This document shows, one piece after another, positions 12,020 to 21,191 of a stretch of DNA of 64,000 nucleotides; position 1 is the stretch's first letter; each line of letters begins with the position of its first letter. This DNA is from Candidatus Xiphinematobacter sp. Idaho Grape (lineage in GTDB: Bacteria; Verrucomicrobiota; Verrucomicrobiia; Chthoniobacterales; Xiphinematobacteraceae), in contig NZ_CP012665.1 in assembly GCF_001318295.1 (NCBI RefSeq), positions 434,001 to 498,000 of the forward strand, written 5' to 3'. The translations under genes were made by a program, and so were the position numbers. The notes beneath the pieces were generated by a model. It ran no database searches, was not told the origin of the DNA, and saw only the letters and a program-made list of their open reading frames with translations.

Positions 12020-13825
12020 CTAACCGTAGATGAGAATCGGAATGCTGTCGGGAAGGTTAGCGGCGACTTGTGAGGCCACGTTACCCTTGAGGACTTTGTC
12101 CATAGTAGAGCGATTGGAAGAGCCTAAGATGAGGAAATCTGCCCCCAGAGTTGCTGCCAAATCCACAATGATTCCGGCTGGGGCAGCAGCACTGGCAAAG
12201 ACAGGTACCACCGAGATGCCACGCTCTTTACCCATGCCAAGGGCAGTGTTAAGGATAACGCTTGCCTGAGGATCCTCCTCCCAACGTGAAGGGGCTGTGT
12301 GCATTCCTGGATATAGCACTACCACCTCCCGTACATAGAGTACATAGAGTTCAGCACGACGTAGCAATGCTTCATCGAAGGCAAACTCTAATGCCGATGT
12401 TACTCCACGTAAACAAACTAAAATCCTTTGAGAAGCGGCCCGGAATCGTAGCACTTTTTCAATTTCCTCTGACTCGGCAATGTCCGCTATCTCCCTAGAT
12501 ATTGTTACCGTGCGCAACCCAGAAAGCTTCTGTACATAGGCCCGTAGGGAAAGTCCTACAACTAAGACACAAAGGACAAAAAAGAGCGCATCAGGTTTGG
12601 TTCGAGCTAATGTGAGCTCGACGGCAACCAATACCAAAAAGGTAATAAACATGATCCATCGCTCGGAAAGATTCATTGTTAGGTTCCAGTTTAAGGAGCA
12701 CGATCCCAAGTTCACACAGATAGCACCCACCACTCCAATTGCGTAGAGCCCAGCTAAGGCCTCAAAGCTATTAGTGGAAATTAGGACTAGACAAGGGAGA
12801 GCAACCGCAATTGCCAAGGGGGCAATGGGCACTCCATGAGAATTTAAACGCAGAAAAGCCCGTGGCATTTCCCCATCTCTCGCGGTTATAAAGAGTAAAC
12901 CGATAAGAGCAGTTACTGCCGTATTCACGGCACTAAACAAAAGGAGAGAAAAAATGATACCTACCGCAAACCCATAGATCTTGGAAAATGTAGCCCCCAA
13001 CGCTAACCCTCCGTAAAACTCAGCTATAAAGCGAATCATATCTTCCCCCCGTCTGAACATTTCCTGAGAAAGTTCCTCCGGTATGGAAAGCATCGCCCAA
13101 CCTAACAAAGCGGTTCCTACACTTACCTCAATAGCAACTGGCAGAATTGCCTTGAAGGCTGTTCTACCAATTTGCGGTCTAGCTATAGACGAGCCCTTGT
13201 CTAGCTTTAGGATCCCTGTTAGATTCGCGATAGCCTCTACACCGCTCAGAGCGAGAATAACACTCACAAAGGAACTCCAGGTGCGCTCTATCCCCATTTT
13301 GTGGATAGGTAGTTGCATAGAGAGGTAAGGTACGCTTAGCAAAAAAGTCACCACCACCACTAGAATGGTAGGAGCAGCAAGGATCACGGCCAAACTCCCA
13401 CTAGGGCGAGGGCCAAAATAGTTAAGGATTCCAACGGTCAAAATCACGGTAATGGTCCCAGCAAGAACGTACTGACTTGGCACTTCTAGATAACTCAACG
13501 CTGCCCATCCGCTTAGGGCCGCCGTTACCGTTAAGTCAGCAACCAAGAGGAGTGCTCCAATTATTGCAAGCAGACGGGACTGACTCCGGGCCGAGGAATA
13601 TACTCCACCTCCTTCTGGAAAACACCGACAGATTACCACATAATTGGCACCCACAAGCGCTGTTAAACTACACACAGCCAGAATAATTGGCAAAGAGGAG
13701 AATCCAGATGTTACAAATGCCAAGCCTAGTACATAGGCCTTACTTGTTCCCCAATCCCCATAGAGAAGTGCTGCTGCACGTGGCCAATCGAGATTCCTTG
13801 GCCTATGAAATTCAATGGTCTCCAC
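12020..13825 (-). CDS. APC-family permease fused to a universal stress (USP) domain
   Basis: Predicted inner-membrane amino-acid/polyamine-type permease of 601 residues. Residues about 15-430 hold about twelve hydrophobic segments, with a GDWGTSKAYVLG region at the expected glycine-rich TM1 break. The C-terminal 150 residues form a cytosolic USP domain: RILVCLRG opens it and LILGSSNRSTMDKVLKGNVA fits the family's ATP-binding G-2X-G-9X-G(S/T) motif only loosely. Fusions of APC permeases to USP domains are known and are thought to couple transport to nucleotide state. The start is GTG at 13825 without a clear RBS. The substrate is unknown; in a symbiont, amino-acid exchange with the host is a reasonable inference. 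Confidence 0.85.
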   Translation of the reverse strand: METIEFHRPRNLDWPRAAALLYGDWGTSKAYVLGLAFVTSGFSSLPIILAVCSLTALVGANYVVICRCFPEGGGVYSSARSQSRLLAIIGALLLVADLTVTAALSGWAALSYLEVPSQYVLAGTITVILTVGILNYFGPRPSGSLAVILAAPTILVVVVTFLLSVPYLSMQLPIHKMGIERTWSSFVSVILALSGVEAIANLTGILKLDKGSSIARPQIGRTAFKAILPVAIEVSVGTALLGWAMLSIPEELSQEMFRRGEDMIRFIAEFYGGLALGATFSKIYGFAVGIIFSLLLFSAVNTAVTALIGLLFITARDGEMPRAFLRLNSHGVPIAPLAIAVALPCLVLISTNSFEALAGLYAIGVVGAICVNLGSCSLNWNLTMNLSERWIMFITFLVLVAVELTLARTKPDALFFVLCVLVVGLSLRAYVQKLSGLRTVTISREIADIAESEEIEKVLRFRAASQRILVCLRGVTSALEFAFDEALLRRAELYVLYVREVVVLYPGMHTAPSRWEEDPQASVILNTALGMGKERGISVVPVFASAAAPAGIIVDLAATLGADFLILGSSNRSTMDKVLKGNVASQVAANLPDSIPILIYG

Positions 13826-13976
13826 GACGAATATTTATCAATGGCGAGACAACAAGTGTCCTTTGAGAACACTTTGAGGCAAGTGATAGAAGAAATTCAC
13901 TACCAATTTGAGCGGCGTCAATATATTTAAAGTATTTTGATTGTCACTAGCCTCCTTTTTCCCTATCTTCCCTGCA

Positions 13977-14440
13977 GGAAGGGCGGGCAGGGGATGGCCG
14001 CTTTATCTCTGAGTTGATGAAGAGGAAAGTCCGGACACCAAAAGGCAGCATGCCATGCAAAGAGAAGCGCATGGGAGTGTAGTACGCAAGTTCTACGCGA
14101 CGGAGAGTATCACAGAGAATAGACAACCAGCCTGTTGGGGGCTTCTTAGGGCCGTACTCAACTCGTCTGGAAATGGTGAAAAGGCGGGGTAAGAGCCCAC
14201 CACCCCGAGCGTAAGCAAGGGGGTACGAAAAACCCCATGCGGTGCAAGACGAAATAGGAGGATGGGTCGCCTGCCCGATGAGGGTCATTCCCTTAGAAAC
14301 TCCGGGTATTAGGTCGCACCTGACAGAGGTCGGGGTTTTGTCCTGCTGGACAAAACAGAGAAATGGTCATCGCATCAGCACCTTGGCTAGGGCTGGGGAG
14401 CTGTTGTACAGAATCCGGCTTACAACTGCCCCTCCTTCCG
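13977..14440 (+). ncRNA. rnpB: RNase P RNA, bacterial class A
   Basis: Catalytic RNA that matures tRNA 5' ends. Conserved blocks are in order: GAGGAAAGTCCGGAC near 14021, AATGGTGAAAAGGCGGGGTAAGAGC near the middle, a GCGGTGCAAGACG block near 14240, and the closing ACAGAATCCGGCTTA near 14409. The ends are set by pairing of GGAAGG at 13977 with CCTTCC near 14434 and are approximate. At about 460 nt it is longer than most class A RNAs, which suggests an enlarged peripheral helix in the 14300-14400 part. The protein partner rnpA is at 24 kb in this window. Confidence 0.93.
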
Positions 14441-14620
14441 CTGGATTGTTGCATTCTTACTGCCTGCTAGCTTCTGCGACCCATTAAGGAATCACACAAC
14501 TAACAGTCAGCATCGTCAGTTTTTTATTTGGCTACTTACCTCTTATGGGATCCTCTCTAAAGAGGTAGAATTTGTAGTTATCATTTCTATCTTTGTAGCA
14601 ACGGAGGCTAAACAGATGCT

Positions 14621-15397
14621 ATGGTGATAGCTACATTATTCATGCATGATCCTTCCTTATGCTATTTGTTGATAGACATTAGTAACACATTTACAAAAAT
14701 TGCTTTGAGTTCCATGAGGCGACTAAAGACAATCCGTCGCATTGCCACGGCTAAACTGACAGCGTATCGCCTTAAAGCTATTATTGCTAATTGGTCCTTT
14801 ACCCATACGGTCATAGCATCAGTTGTACCTTCTCGAAATCTAGTGGTTGCTAGCGCTCTGTCTGTCCCCATTCTCTGGGTGGACCCAGAAGTTAACTTAG
14901 GTATCGGTATCGACTATCCTCATCCAAGACACATTGGAGCCGATCGGCTTGCAAATGCCGTTGCCTGCGTCGCACTTTACAGAATTCCAGCTATTGTGGT
15001 AGACTTCGGGACGGCTGTGACTTTTGATGTGCTCTCTACGGCCGGAAATTATGTGGGTGGAGTCATTGCACCAGGACTTACTGTATTTAGCGAGTACCTC
15101 CACCAAAGAACCGCCCTATTGCCTCGGGTACGATTGTGTGAGCCACGTTCTGTCTTGGGAAAGTCTAGTGAGGAAGCCATACGTTCTGGCGCTGTGATTG
15201 GCTATCGAGGTCTGATTCAGGAAATTCTCTTTCAAATCTGTCACGAAGTCTTCAGCGAAGGACTTACCCCATCTATCATTGCAACTGGTGGCGATGCTAA
15301 ACTAATCGGTAGTCGTTTATCGCTCTTCGACACCGTCAATCCGAAGTTAACCTTGGAGGGGCTTCGGCTGATTGCTACTAGAAGCTTTAAAAGCTGA
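14621..15397 (+). CDS. coaX: Type III pantothenate kinase
   Basis: Phosphorylates pantothenate, the first step of CoA synthesis; the CoaX type has no sequence relation to CoaA. It has 258 residues, the usual length. ASKHA-fold motifs are the phosphate-1 loop LLIDISNTFTK near 16-26, RLANAVA near 108, DFGTAVTFDV near 128, and GGVIAPGL near 145. The ATG at 14621 has GGAGG 13 bases upstream; an in-frame ATG at 14642 is an alternative start. It is convergent with the aminotransferase gene. Confidence 0.92.
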   Translation: MVIATLFMHDPSLCYLLIDISNTFTKIALSSMRRLKTIRRIATAKLTAYRLKAIIANWSFTHTVIASVVPSRNLVVASALSVPILWVDPEVNLGIGIDYPHPRHIGADRLANAVACVALYRIPAIVVDFGTAVTFDVLSTAGNYVGGVIAPGLTVFSEYLHQRTALLPRVRLCEPRSVLGKSSEEAIRSGAVIGYRGLIQEILFQICHEVFSEGLTPSIIATGGDAKLIGSRLSLFDTVNPKLTLEGLRLIATRSFKS

Positions 15398-15482
15398 GAA
15401 CAGTTTCACCCTTCACCCTTTTAAATCGACGATTGATCATGCCTGTTATTTAGCTTCCTTTATGGCCAATCCCGAAAAGTAC

Positions 15483-16649
15483 TTAGACCATCTGACAGAA
15501 CTCCTCAAAACGATCCAATCCTGTTTTAATTATATCCATACTGGCAGCATAGCTAATCCGGATAGTTCGATCATTTCCAAAGGCAATTCCTGGAATTGCA
15601 ACGACATTTGTCTTACTTAGCAGGCGATCTACAAAATTTTGAGAACCTAATCCTAGTTGACCAATGTTGATAAGCACATAAAAAGCACCTCGAGGTATAA
15701 CGGTTGTCACCCGAGGGATTTTAGAAATACGGCTTAGTACATATTTTCTACGGAGATTAAGCTCTTCCCGCATATCAGCTACACATTGCTGACTGCCCTT
15801 CAATGCAGCGATAGCTCCTCTCTGAGAAAAGGAGCAAGGATTAGAAGTGCTGTGACTTTGTATGGAATCAACTGCGCAGGCTATTGGTTCAGGGGCTCCC
15901 AAATAGCCGAGACGCCAACCGGTCATAGCATAGGCTTTACTGAAGCCGTTGACAGTGATAGTTAGTCCGTATGCTTCTGAAGTCAGCGAAGCGATGCTTA
16001 CATGCTCGGCGCCGTCATAAATAAGTTTCTCGTAGATCTCATCCGAGAGAATATAAATTCCCTCTTCCACAGCTACTTTAGAAATTGCATGCAATTCTTC
16101 AACGGTATAGACAGAGCCCGATGGATTACCCGGCGAGTTTACAATGATCATTTTTGTTTTAGGCGTCATAGCGTTCTCAAACTCCGAAGCAGTAAGTTTC
16201 CATGCGCTTTCTTCTCTGGTAGGAACCACAACGGGTATACCGCCTGCTAGCCGAACCATTTCCAGATAGCTCAACCAATAGGGGGCCGGGATGATCACTT
16301 CATCGCCTTCTTCAATGCAAGCCATGATGGCATTATAACAGGATTGCTTGGCACCGTTGCTAACTACGATCTGACTGTCAGGGTTGTATTCTAGATGGTT
16401 GTCTAGCCGAAATTTTTCGGAAATGGCCTTGCGTAGCTCAAAAAGCCCAGAACTAGTGGTGTACTTAGTGCATCCCTCCTCCAAAGCAGAAACAGCAGCA
16501 GCCTTAATATGCTCTGGAGTGTCAAAGTCAGGCTCGCCGGTACCAAAACCATAAATGTCGATGCCTGAGGCTTTCATAGCTTTAGACTTACTATCAATAG
16601 CAAGAGTGAGAGACGGAGCTAGTTCTTTAAGGCGGGACGAGATATCCAT
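15483..16649 (-). CDS. aspB: Pyridoxal-phosphate aspartate aminotransferase (class I)
   Basis: Transaminates oxaloacetate/aspartate, and in the I-gamma branch possibly prephenate or aromatic keto acids. It has 388 residues. The fold-type I signature is present: NSPGNPSG near 170, a SDEIYEKL segment near 202, and the Schiff-base lysine in GFSKAYAMTGWRLGY near 234. The C-terminal arginine that binds the substrate carboxylate sits in TIRISYA. The ATG at 16649 has AAAGGA upstream. With tyrA and aroA in the same window, a role in aromatic amino-acid synthesis as well as aspartate is plausible but not proven by sequence. Confidence 0.9.
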   Translation of the reverse strand: MDISSRLKELAPSLTLAIDSKSKAMKASGIDIYGFGTGEPDFDTPEHIKAAAVSALEEGCTKYTTSSGLFELRKAISEKFRLDNHLEYNPDSQIVVSNGAKQSCYNAIMACIEEGDEVIIPAPYWLSYLEMVRLAGGIPVVVPTREESAWKLTASEFENAMTPKTKMIIVNSPGNPSGSVYTVEELHAISKVAVEEGIYILSDEIYEKLIYDGAEHVSIASLTSEAYGLTITVNGFSKAYAMTGWRLGYLGAPEPIACAVDSIQSHSTSNPCSFSQRGAIAALKGSQQCVADMREELNLRRKYVLSRISKIPRVTTVIPRGAFYVLINIGQLGLGSQNFVDRLLSKTNVVAIPGIAFGNDRTIRISYAASMDIIKTGLDRFEEFCQMV

Positions 16650-17241
16650 AGAAAAAAATTAATCCTTTGAGTTAGAGCCAAATGGTGGACAGGAGGAAAA
16701 CACTAGCCGCATGTTTATATAGATAAACCACTTTATCCCATCGGGAGGCGTATTTTACGCCAGAAATAACAAGAAAAATCAATTAGGACCAAAATACCAG
16801 TAACGGACGCATTATCCAATGGGAAGGGGAGATAAGAAGTTACCAATCCGGCGGCGCCTTTCAGAAACCTCTTCTGGGAAAGAGCCAAAGTGATATCACT
16901 GCAGACCAGATCAACCACCTCAAGAAGAATCCCTCTCCAGACATGCCTTTCAGTTCTGAAAGGCAGACCTCCATGTCCTTTTCCCACCGCCCAGGGTGAG
17001 AGACCACAAGCGAATGCTCCTCTGTTCAAGGGAACGAGGAGAGACTCCCCTCATTAGGGTGCAGGTGCATAAGCACCGCGCTAGGCCGCGACGGATTTTC
17101 CGATATCTCCCTCCTAAAAGGGGTATGAGGAGACACCCGGCCCAGGGACACATCCACACCTTTTCTTCCGGGGAAGAAAAGGCCCCAAAAACCCCCTCGC
17201 CAAGTCTGAAGCTTTAGTAAGTTGGAAAGGTCCTCCATAAT
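16650..17241. other. Palindrome-rich gene-free gap
   Basis: About 590 bases without a gene I can assign. It contains three perfect inverted repeats: GGCGTA-TTT-TACGCC at 16747-16761, GCCTTTCAG-TT-CTGAAAGGC at 16944-16963, and a 10-bp stem at 17159-17182 (CCTTTTCTTC / GAAGAAAAGG). None has a T-run on either side. A minus-strand frame at 16733-17029 ends in a hydrophobic DFSCYFW-type segment and may be a relic of a membrane enzyme gene. Confidence 0.5.
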
Positions 17242-17517
17242 CTATCCACCAGCGATTGCAGGTAGAATACTGACTTCATCCCCATCTGTGACGGGTGTAG
17301 CCTTTTCCTGGAGGAACCGAATATCTTCACCATTGACAAAAACGTTAATAAAACGGCGAATGTTTCCCTCTTTATCGCAAATGCGTTCTCCAATGCCCGG
17401 ATAGGTCTGATCGAGTCGAATGAGGATCTCAGCGATGGTAGTTCCCTCCATGGTAACAACATCTGCTTCCGCAGTTAGTTTACGAAGCGGAGTGGGGATA
17501 CGGATATAAATTGGCAT
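17242..17517 (-). CDS. MoaD/ThiS-like sulfur carrier protein
   Basis: Ubiquitin-fold sulfur carrier of 91 residues from the ATG at 17517; a TTG at 17532 is possible. It starts MPIYIRIPTPLRKLT, has the VFVNGEDIR strand-turn near 65 and GDEVSILPAIAGG at the end. The exposed C-terminal Gly-Gly (residues 90-91) is the residue pair that is adenylated and thiocarboxylated in MoaD, ThiS and CysO. It lies 49 bases downstream of thrC on the same strand. In several bacteria such carriers donate sulfide for cysteine, homocysteine or thio-cofactor synthesis. No E1-type ThiF/MoeB enzyme is in the window, so its client is unknown. Confidence 0.85.
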   Translation of the reverse strand: MPIYIRIPTPLRKLTAEADVVTMEGTTIAEILIRLDQTYPGIGERICDKEGNIRRFINVFVNGEDIRFLQEKATPVTDGDEVSILPAIAGG

Positions 17518-17566
17518 AGGAGAAGACTGCAAAAATCAAGGCGTACAGAAAAGAACTATTTGTGAG

Positions 17567-18814
17567 TTAGCCTGACATAAAACAATTATCGAACGCGGAG
17601 ATAGAGGGGTCGATGACATGAAACGTCTTAGATTTTCCATCGAGAGCTTCCTGAGTTTTCAGTCCATTCCCAGTGATGCAAAGGACAATTGTGCTATTGC
17701 GAAAAATGCTGCCGTTTTCAATGAGTTTCTTGGTACAAGCGATGGTAACACCTCCTGCAGGTTCAGCAAAGATGCCCTCGTATTCTGCAAGAAACTGTAT
17801 ACCCTGGACGATTTCTTCATCAGTGACATCCTCGCAGCCCCCTCTGGTCTTCCACATGGCGTGGATGGCGTAGTAGCCGTCAGCCGGAGTGCCAATAGCC
17901 AGGGACTTTGCAATGGTTTGAGGATGAGCAACCGGTCTAACGGTATCGGTATTCTGTCTAAAGGCTGTACTGATGGGAGAACAACCCGTGGCCTGTGCGC
18001 CGTGGATAGAAAATGGCGCTTCCTTGACCAGTCCAACGAGAGCAGCCTCTTGGTATGCTTTATAGACCTTAGTAAGTAAAGAGCCGCTAGCCATACAAAC
18101 TACTGTGTGGTCAGGGATTCGCCACCCGAGCTGTTCTAGAATTTCAAAGCCTATCGTCTTGGAGCCTTCAGCATAATAAGGGCGGAGATTAACGTTAACA
18201 AACCCCCATCCATACTTTCCGACGATTTCTAGACAGAGCCGATTCACGAGATCATATGAACCTCGGATGCCGACGACTTGAGTTCCGTAGACGAGGGAAG
18301 CAAGCACTTTACCCCGCTCCAGGTTATGAGGAATAAAGACATAGCTTTGCATGCCGGCTGCGGCAGCATGAGCAGCTACTGAATTTGCGAGATTTCCTGT
18401 TGAAGCACAAGCAATCACCTGGAACCCAAGTTCTTTAGCACGGGAGAGTGCTACGGATACTACACGATCCTTAAAGGAAAGAGTTGGATAATTAACACTA
18501 TCGTTCTTAATCCAAAGTTCCTTGACACCAAGGAATTCAGCTAATCGAACAGCGCGGATCAATGGTGTAAACCCTACCTGTATACCAACTGTTGGCTCTC
18601 CTTCAATAGGAAGAAGCTCTTTGTAACGCCACATAGAATGTGGCCGACTCTCAATGAGAGAATGACTAAGAGTTCCTCCGATCGCCTGATAGTCATAGAC
18701 GACCTCCAGTGGTCCAAAATCAAACTCACAGACATGTATCGCTTCTTTTGGATAGAGGCGGCCACACTCACGGCACTTGAGGTTTTTAAAGTAAGGCTTC
18801 CCGTTTGGCTTCAT
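17567..18814 (-). CDS. thrC: Threonine synthase with N-terminal zinc ribbon
   Basis: PLP enzyme that turns O-phosphohomoserine into threonine. It has 415 residues from the ATG at 18814; the longer frame to 18946 only adds a non-conserved tail. A small ribbon with CRECG (Cys14, Cys17) and Cys29 opens the protein, as in class II/plant-like forms. The PLP lysine is in LSFKDRVV near 107, the phosphate loop region is ASTGNLANSVAAHAAAAG, and the TGNGLK segment is near the end. The fold is shared with cysteine synthases, so the adjacent sulfur carrier leaves open a sulfur-related side role. Confidence 0.9.
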   Translation of the reverse strand: MKPNGKPYFKNLKCRECGRLYPKEAIHVCEFDFGPLEVVYDYQAIGGTLSHSLIESRPHSMWRYKELLPIEGEPTVGIQVGFTPLIRAVRLAEFLGVKELWIKNDSVNYPTLSFKDRVVSVALSRAKELGFQVIACASTGNLANSVAAHAAAAGMQSYVFIPHNLERGKVLASLVYGTQVVGIRGSYDLVNRLCLEIVGKYGWGFVNVNLRPYYAEGSKTIGFEILEQLGWRIPDHTVVCMASGSLLTKVYKAYQEAALVGLVKEAPFSIHGAQATGCSPISTAFRQNTDTVRPVAHPQTIAKSLAIGTPADGYYAIHAMWKTRGGCEDVTDEEIVQGIQFLAEYEGIFAEPAGGVTIACTKKLIENGSIFRNSTIVLCITGNGLKTQEALDGKSKTFHVIDPSISAFDNCFMSG

Positions 18815-19015
18815 AGATGTTGCGTATCCACAATCTGCACTAAAACTAGCTATACCGTTCACACCGCTTAAGACTAGCAGTAAGTAGCAGGCGGACTTTC
18901 TTCTGGCACAAGAAAGAAAGCCCAGGGGGAATCTATTGCAAGGCAATCAAAGTAGCAAGCCACTTTCACTGACTCCTGCAAGGAATGAGAATCAGATTAC
19001 TCACACATTACTGGG

Positions 19016-20383
19016 CTATTGGAGCTTCTTGAAATGGATGCGCAAGACACGCCGTCCATCTGTAGCGATAACTGTGGCTAGGTAGTTACCAATACGGATA
19101 TTTTCTCCTTTGAAAGGAATATGGCCAAGTACGGATGTAATGTATCCTCCGATGGTACTTACCTCTGAGGTTCCAAAGTTAAGGTTGGCCATTTCTGCGA
19201 GCTCGTAAAGGGCAAGGATCCCGTCTACTGTGAATTCTTGTTCGCTGATTTTCTGAAATTCTTTTTTTCCAGTATCAAATTCGTCCTGGATGGAACCAAC
19301 AATCTCTTCTAGGACATTATCGAGAGTGACAATACCTACAGCACCACCATATTCATCCACAGCGACAGCCAGATGTGCATGTTTGTTAAGAAAAAGGCGG
19401 AGAAGTTTTTCTAGCCCCATTATTTCCGAGACATGGAGAAGATCCCTACGAATTGCCATCCAGTCCGTTTTATTCTCGTACACCGAAGCAAGCAGGTCCT
19501 TAATGTGAACAAGGCCAAAGGAGTTGTCTAGATGCCCGCGGCAAAGGGGAAGGCGAGTGTGTCGTGAAGTGATGGCTCGACGTATTTCCTGATTGAAAGG
19601 CTCTTCGACATCGAGGTAGACCACGTCCCCACGGGGTGTCATGATGTCCCTGACCACGCGCCTACGCAGGTCTAGTACGTTAATGAGGAATTCCCTCCCC
19701 ATAGAGGTGACCTCCTCGGATTTTTCACTCTCAGAGAGAATCATGCGCAGCTCTTCCTCACTGTGGACAAGTTCGGAGCCTTTAGCAGGTTGGATATGCA
19801 AAATATGTCGCAGAAGTGCGTTGGATAGCCAGTTTAGTAGTTGGATGAAAGGGCGAAAAAGCCAGTAAAACCATTGGAGAGGACGACTAACAAAAAGTGT
19901 AATAGGCAAGGCTTTACAAATAGCTAGAGACTTGGGAGTCATTTCTCCTAGGACGATATGTACTACAGTAACCGTAAGGAGCCCAAAAAAAGTTGAAGCA
20001 CTGTGAACCATTGCTGGCGTTTGAATGCCTGCTTTGTAAATGAGCGGGGCGATTATGCTGGCTAGAAATGGCTCACCGATCCAACCTAGTGCTAGGCTTG
20101 CAATGGTAATTCCCAATTGAGTGGCAGAGAGGTAAGCATCCAGGCTAGAGGTGATCTTTTTTGCCTCTCGAGCTGCACGATTGCCCCCTTCCAGTAGGGT
20201 TTCCAACTGTGTGGAACGTACCTTAACGATGGCAAATTCTGAGGCGACAAAGAAACTGTTTATAAGGACAAGGAGGAAAATTGCACAGAACTTGAAAAAG
20301 ATAAGATCCGGAAACTCCCATTCTGTGACAGTCCTTCCCGTGGAATCCGCTGAAAGTAGGTGGGCAATAGCTGGTGGATTCAT
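19016..20383 (-). CDS. CNNM/CorC-type membrane protein with CBS pair
   Basis: Inner-membrane protein of 455 residues of the UPF0053/hemolysin-related family, thought to act in magnesium or cobalt efflux. The N-terminal DUF21/CNNM domain has about four hydrophobic segments within 25-190, including an EFAIVKVRSTQLE helix and GEMTPKSLAI. A CBS pair spans about 225-345 (RDIMTPRGDVVYLD; FGLVHIKDLLAS; VDEYGGAVGIVTLDNVLEEIVG). A C-terminal CorC_HlyC domain follows (DGRRVLRIHF near the end). The ATG at 20383 is clear. Transport function is family knowledge, not shown here. Confidence 0.9.
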   Translation of the reverse strand: MNPPAIAHLLSADSTGRTVTEWEFPDLIFFKFCAIFLLVLINSFFVASEFAIVKVRSTQLETLLEGGNRAAREAKKITSSLDAYLSATQLGITIASLALGWIGEPFLASIIAPLIYKAGIQTPAMVHSASTFFGLLTVTVVHIVLGEMTPKSLAICKALPITLFVSRPLQWFYWLFRPFIQLLNWLSNALLRHILHIQPAKGSELVHSEEELRMILSESEKSEEVTSMGREFLINVLDLRRRVVRDIMTPRGDVVYLDVEEPFNQEIRRAITSRHTRLPLCRGHLDNSFGLVHIKDLLASVYENKTDWMAIRRDLLHVSEIMGLEKLLRLFLNKHAHLAVAVDEYGGAVGIVTLDNVLEEIVGSIQDEFDTGKKEFQKISEQEFTVDGILALYELAEMANLNFGTSEVSTIGGYITSVLGHIPFKGENIRIGNYLATVIATDGRRVLRIHFKKLQ

Positions 20384-20555
20384 GAGGGCATTGAGGTGGT
20401 GAAGGAGAGTCTAACAGAAAATAGGAGGCGGCTGTAGCCGGTCAGAAGGTTCTTCTTGAGAACTTCCTTGGGGGGCAGCGCTCTGGAGAACACCTAAACA
20501 TCCAAGTAGAGCACGCAATACTCCCAGAGGTGTTTCGTGATGAACAGGAGTCGCA

Positions 20556-20825
20556 CTACCAACTAGACCTCGTGACCCCCGGAATAAGGCCAGCAGAGGC
20601 AAGCTCACGAAAGGTGATGCGAGATAGCCGAAATCTACGAATAAAGGCACGGCGTCGGCCCGTGATCTGACATCGATTTACCAACCGAGTCGGACTAGCA
20701 TCGCGGGGAAGCTGAGCCAAAGATACATAGTCCTTTTTGGCCTTAAGCTCGGCTCGCAAGGCAGAATACTTCCGGACCGTTCTGAGTTTGCGCTTGTCTC
20801 GCTCAAGCCATGATTTCTTCGCCAT
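20556..20825 (-). CDS. rpsN: 30S ribosomal protein S14
   Basis: Small-subunit protein of 89 residues from the ATG at 20825 ([13 protein letters not shown]). The C-terminal signature [20 protein letters not shown] and the closing GVTRSSW are diagnostic. There is only one cysteine in the [10 protein letters not shown] region, so this is the longer zinc-free form rather than the four-cysteine form. It is encoded alone, away from the S10/spc ribosomal operon, in which many S14 genes lie. Confidence 0.95.
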   Translation of the reverse strand: MAKKSWLERDKRKLRTVRKYSALRAELKAKKDYVSLAQLPRDASPTRLVNRCQITGRRRAFIRRFRLSRITFRELASAGLIPGVTRSSW

Positions 20826-21191
20826 AATTAATTCTGGCACCATATAAAGAAGCTTTCTCTTCCTTGCAAGGAAATTTTCATAGGGTAAGATTTCATGCAA
20901 AAGCATTCTAATAAGAGGTGCTCAGAGTAGATTTTGGGAAGGTGCGTTGGCGCTCCCACACAGGTATCTTCCCCTTGCCAATTTTGGTATGGATGATAGA
21001 CTCCCTGCAGGGTAGTTAGGCAGCTGAAGCCGTCGCTTAGGGATCGCTTCATTTTGGGTAAGCGATGGGCGACCGTTGCTGCCAGACAGGCTTTGCACGG
21101 AGCGGGAAAACTGGGACTGCAAGTCTGCTATGGAGCGAGTGGCAGGCCCAAATGCTTTTGTAAAGCTGGCTACGTAATCCTCCCACTTGTT
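20826..21191. other. Intergenic region between divergent rpsN and truA
   Basis: About 366 bases presumed to hold both promoters. A plus-strand frame runs into truA from 21054, but it has no domain similarity and I left it out of the gene. It contains the 10-bp palindrome CCCTGCAGGG at 21003-21012. No RNA gene is seen. Confidence 0.5.
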
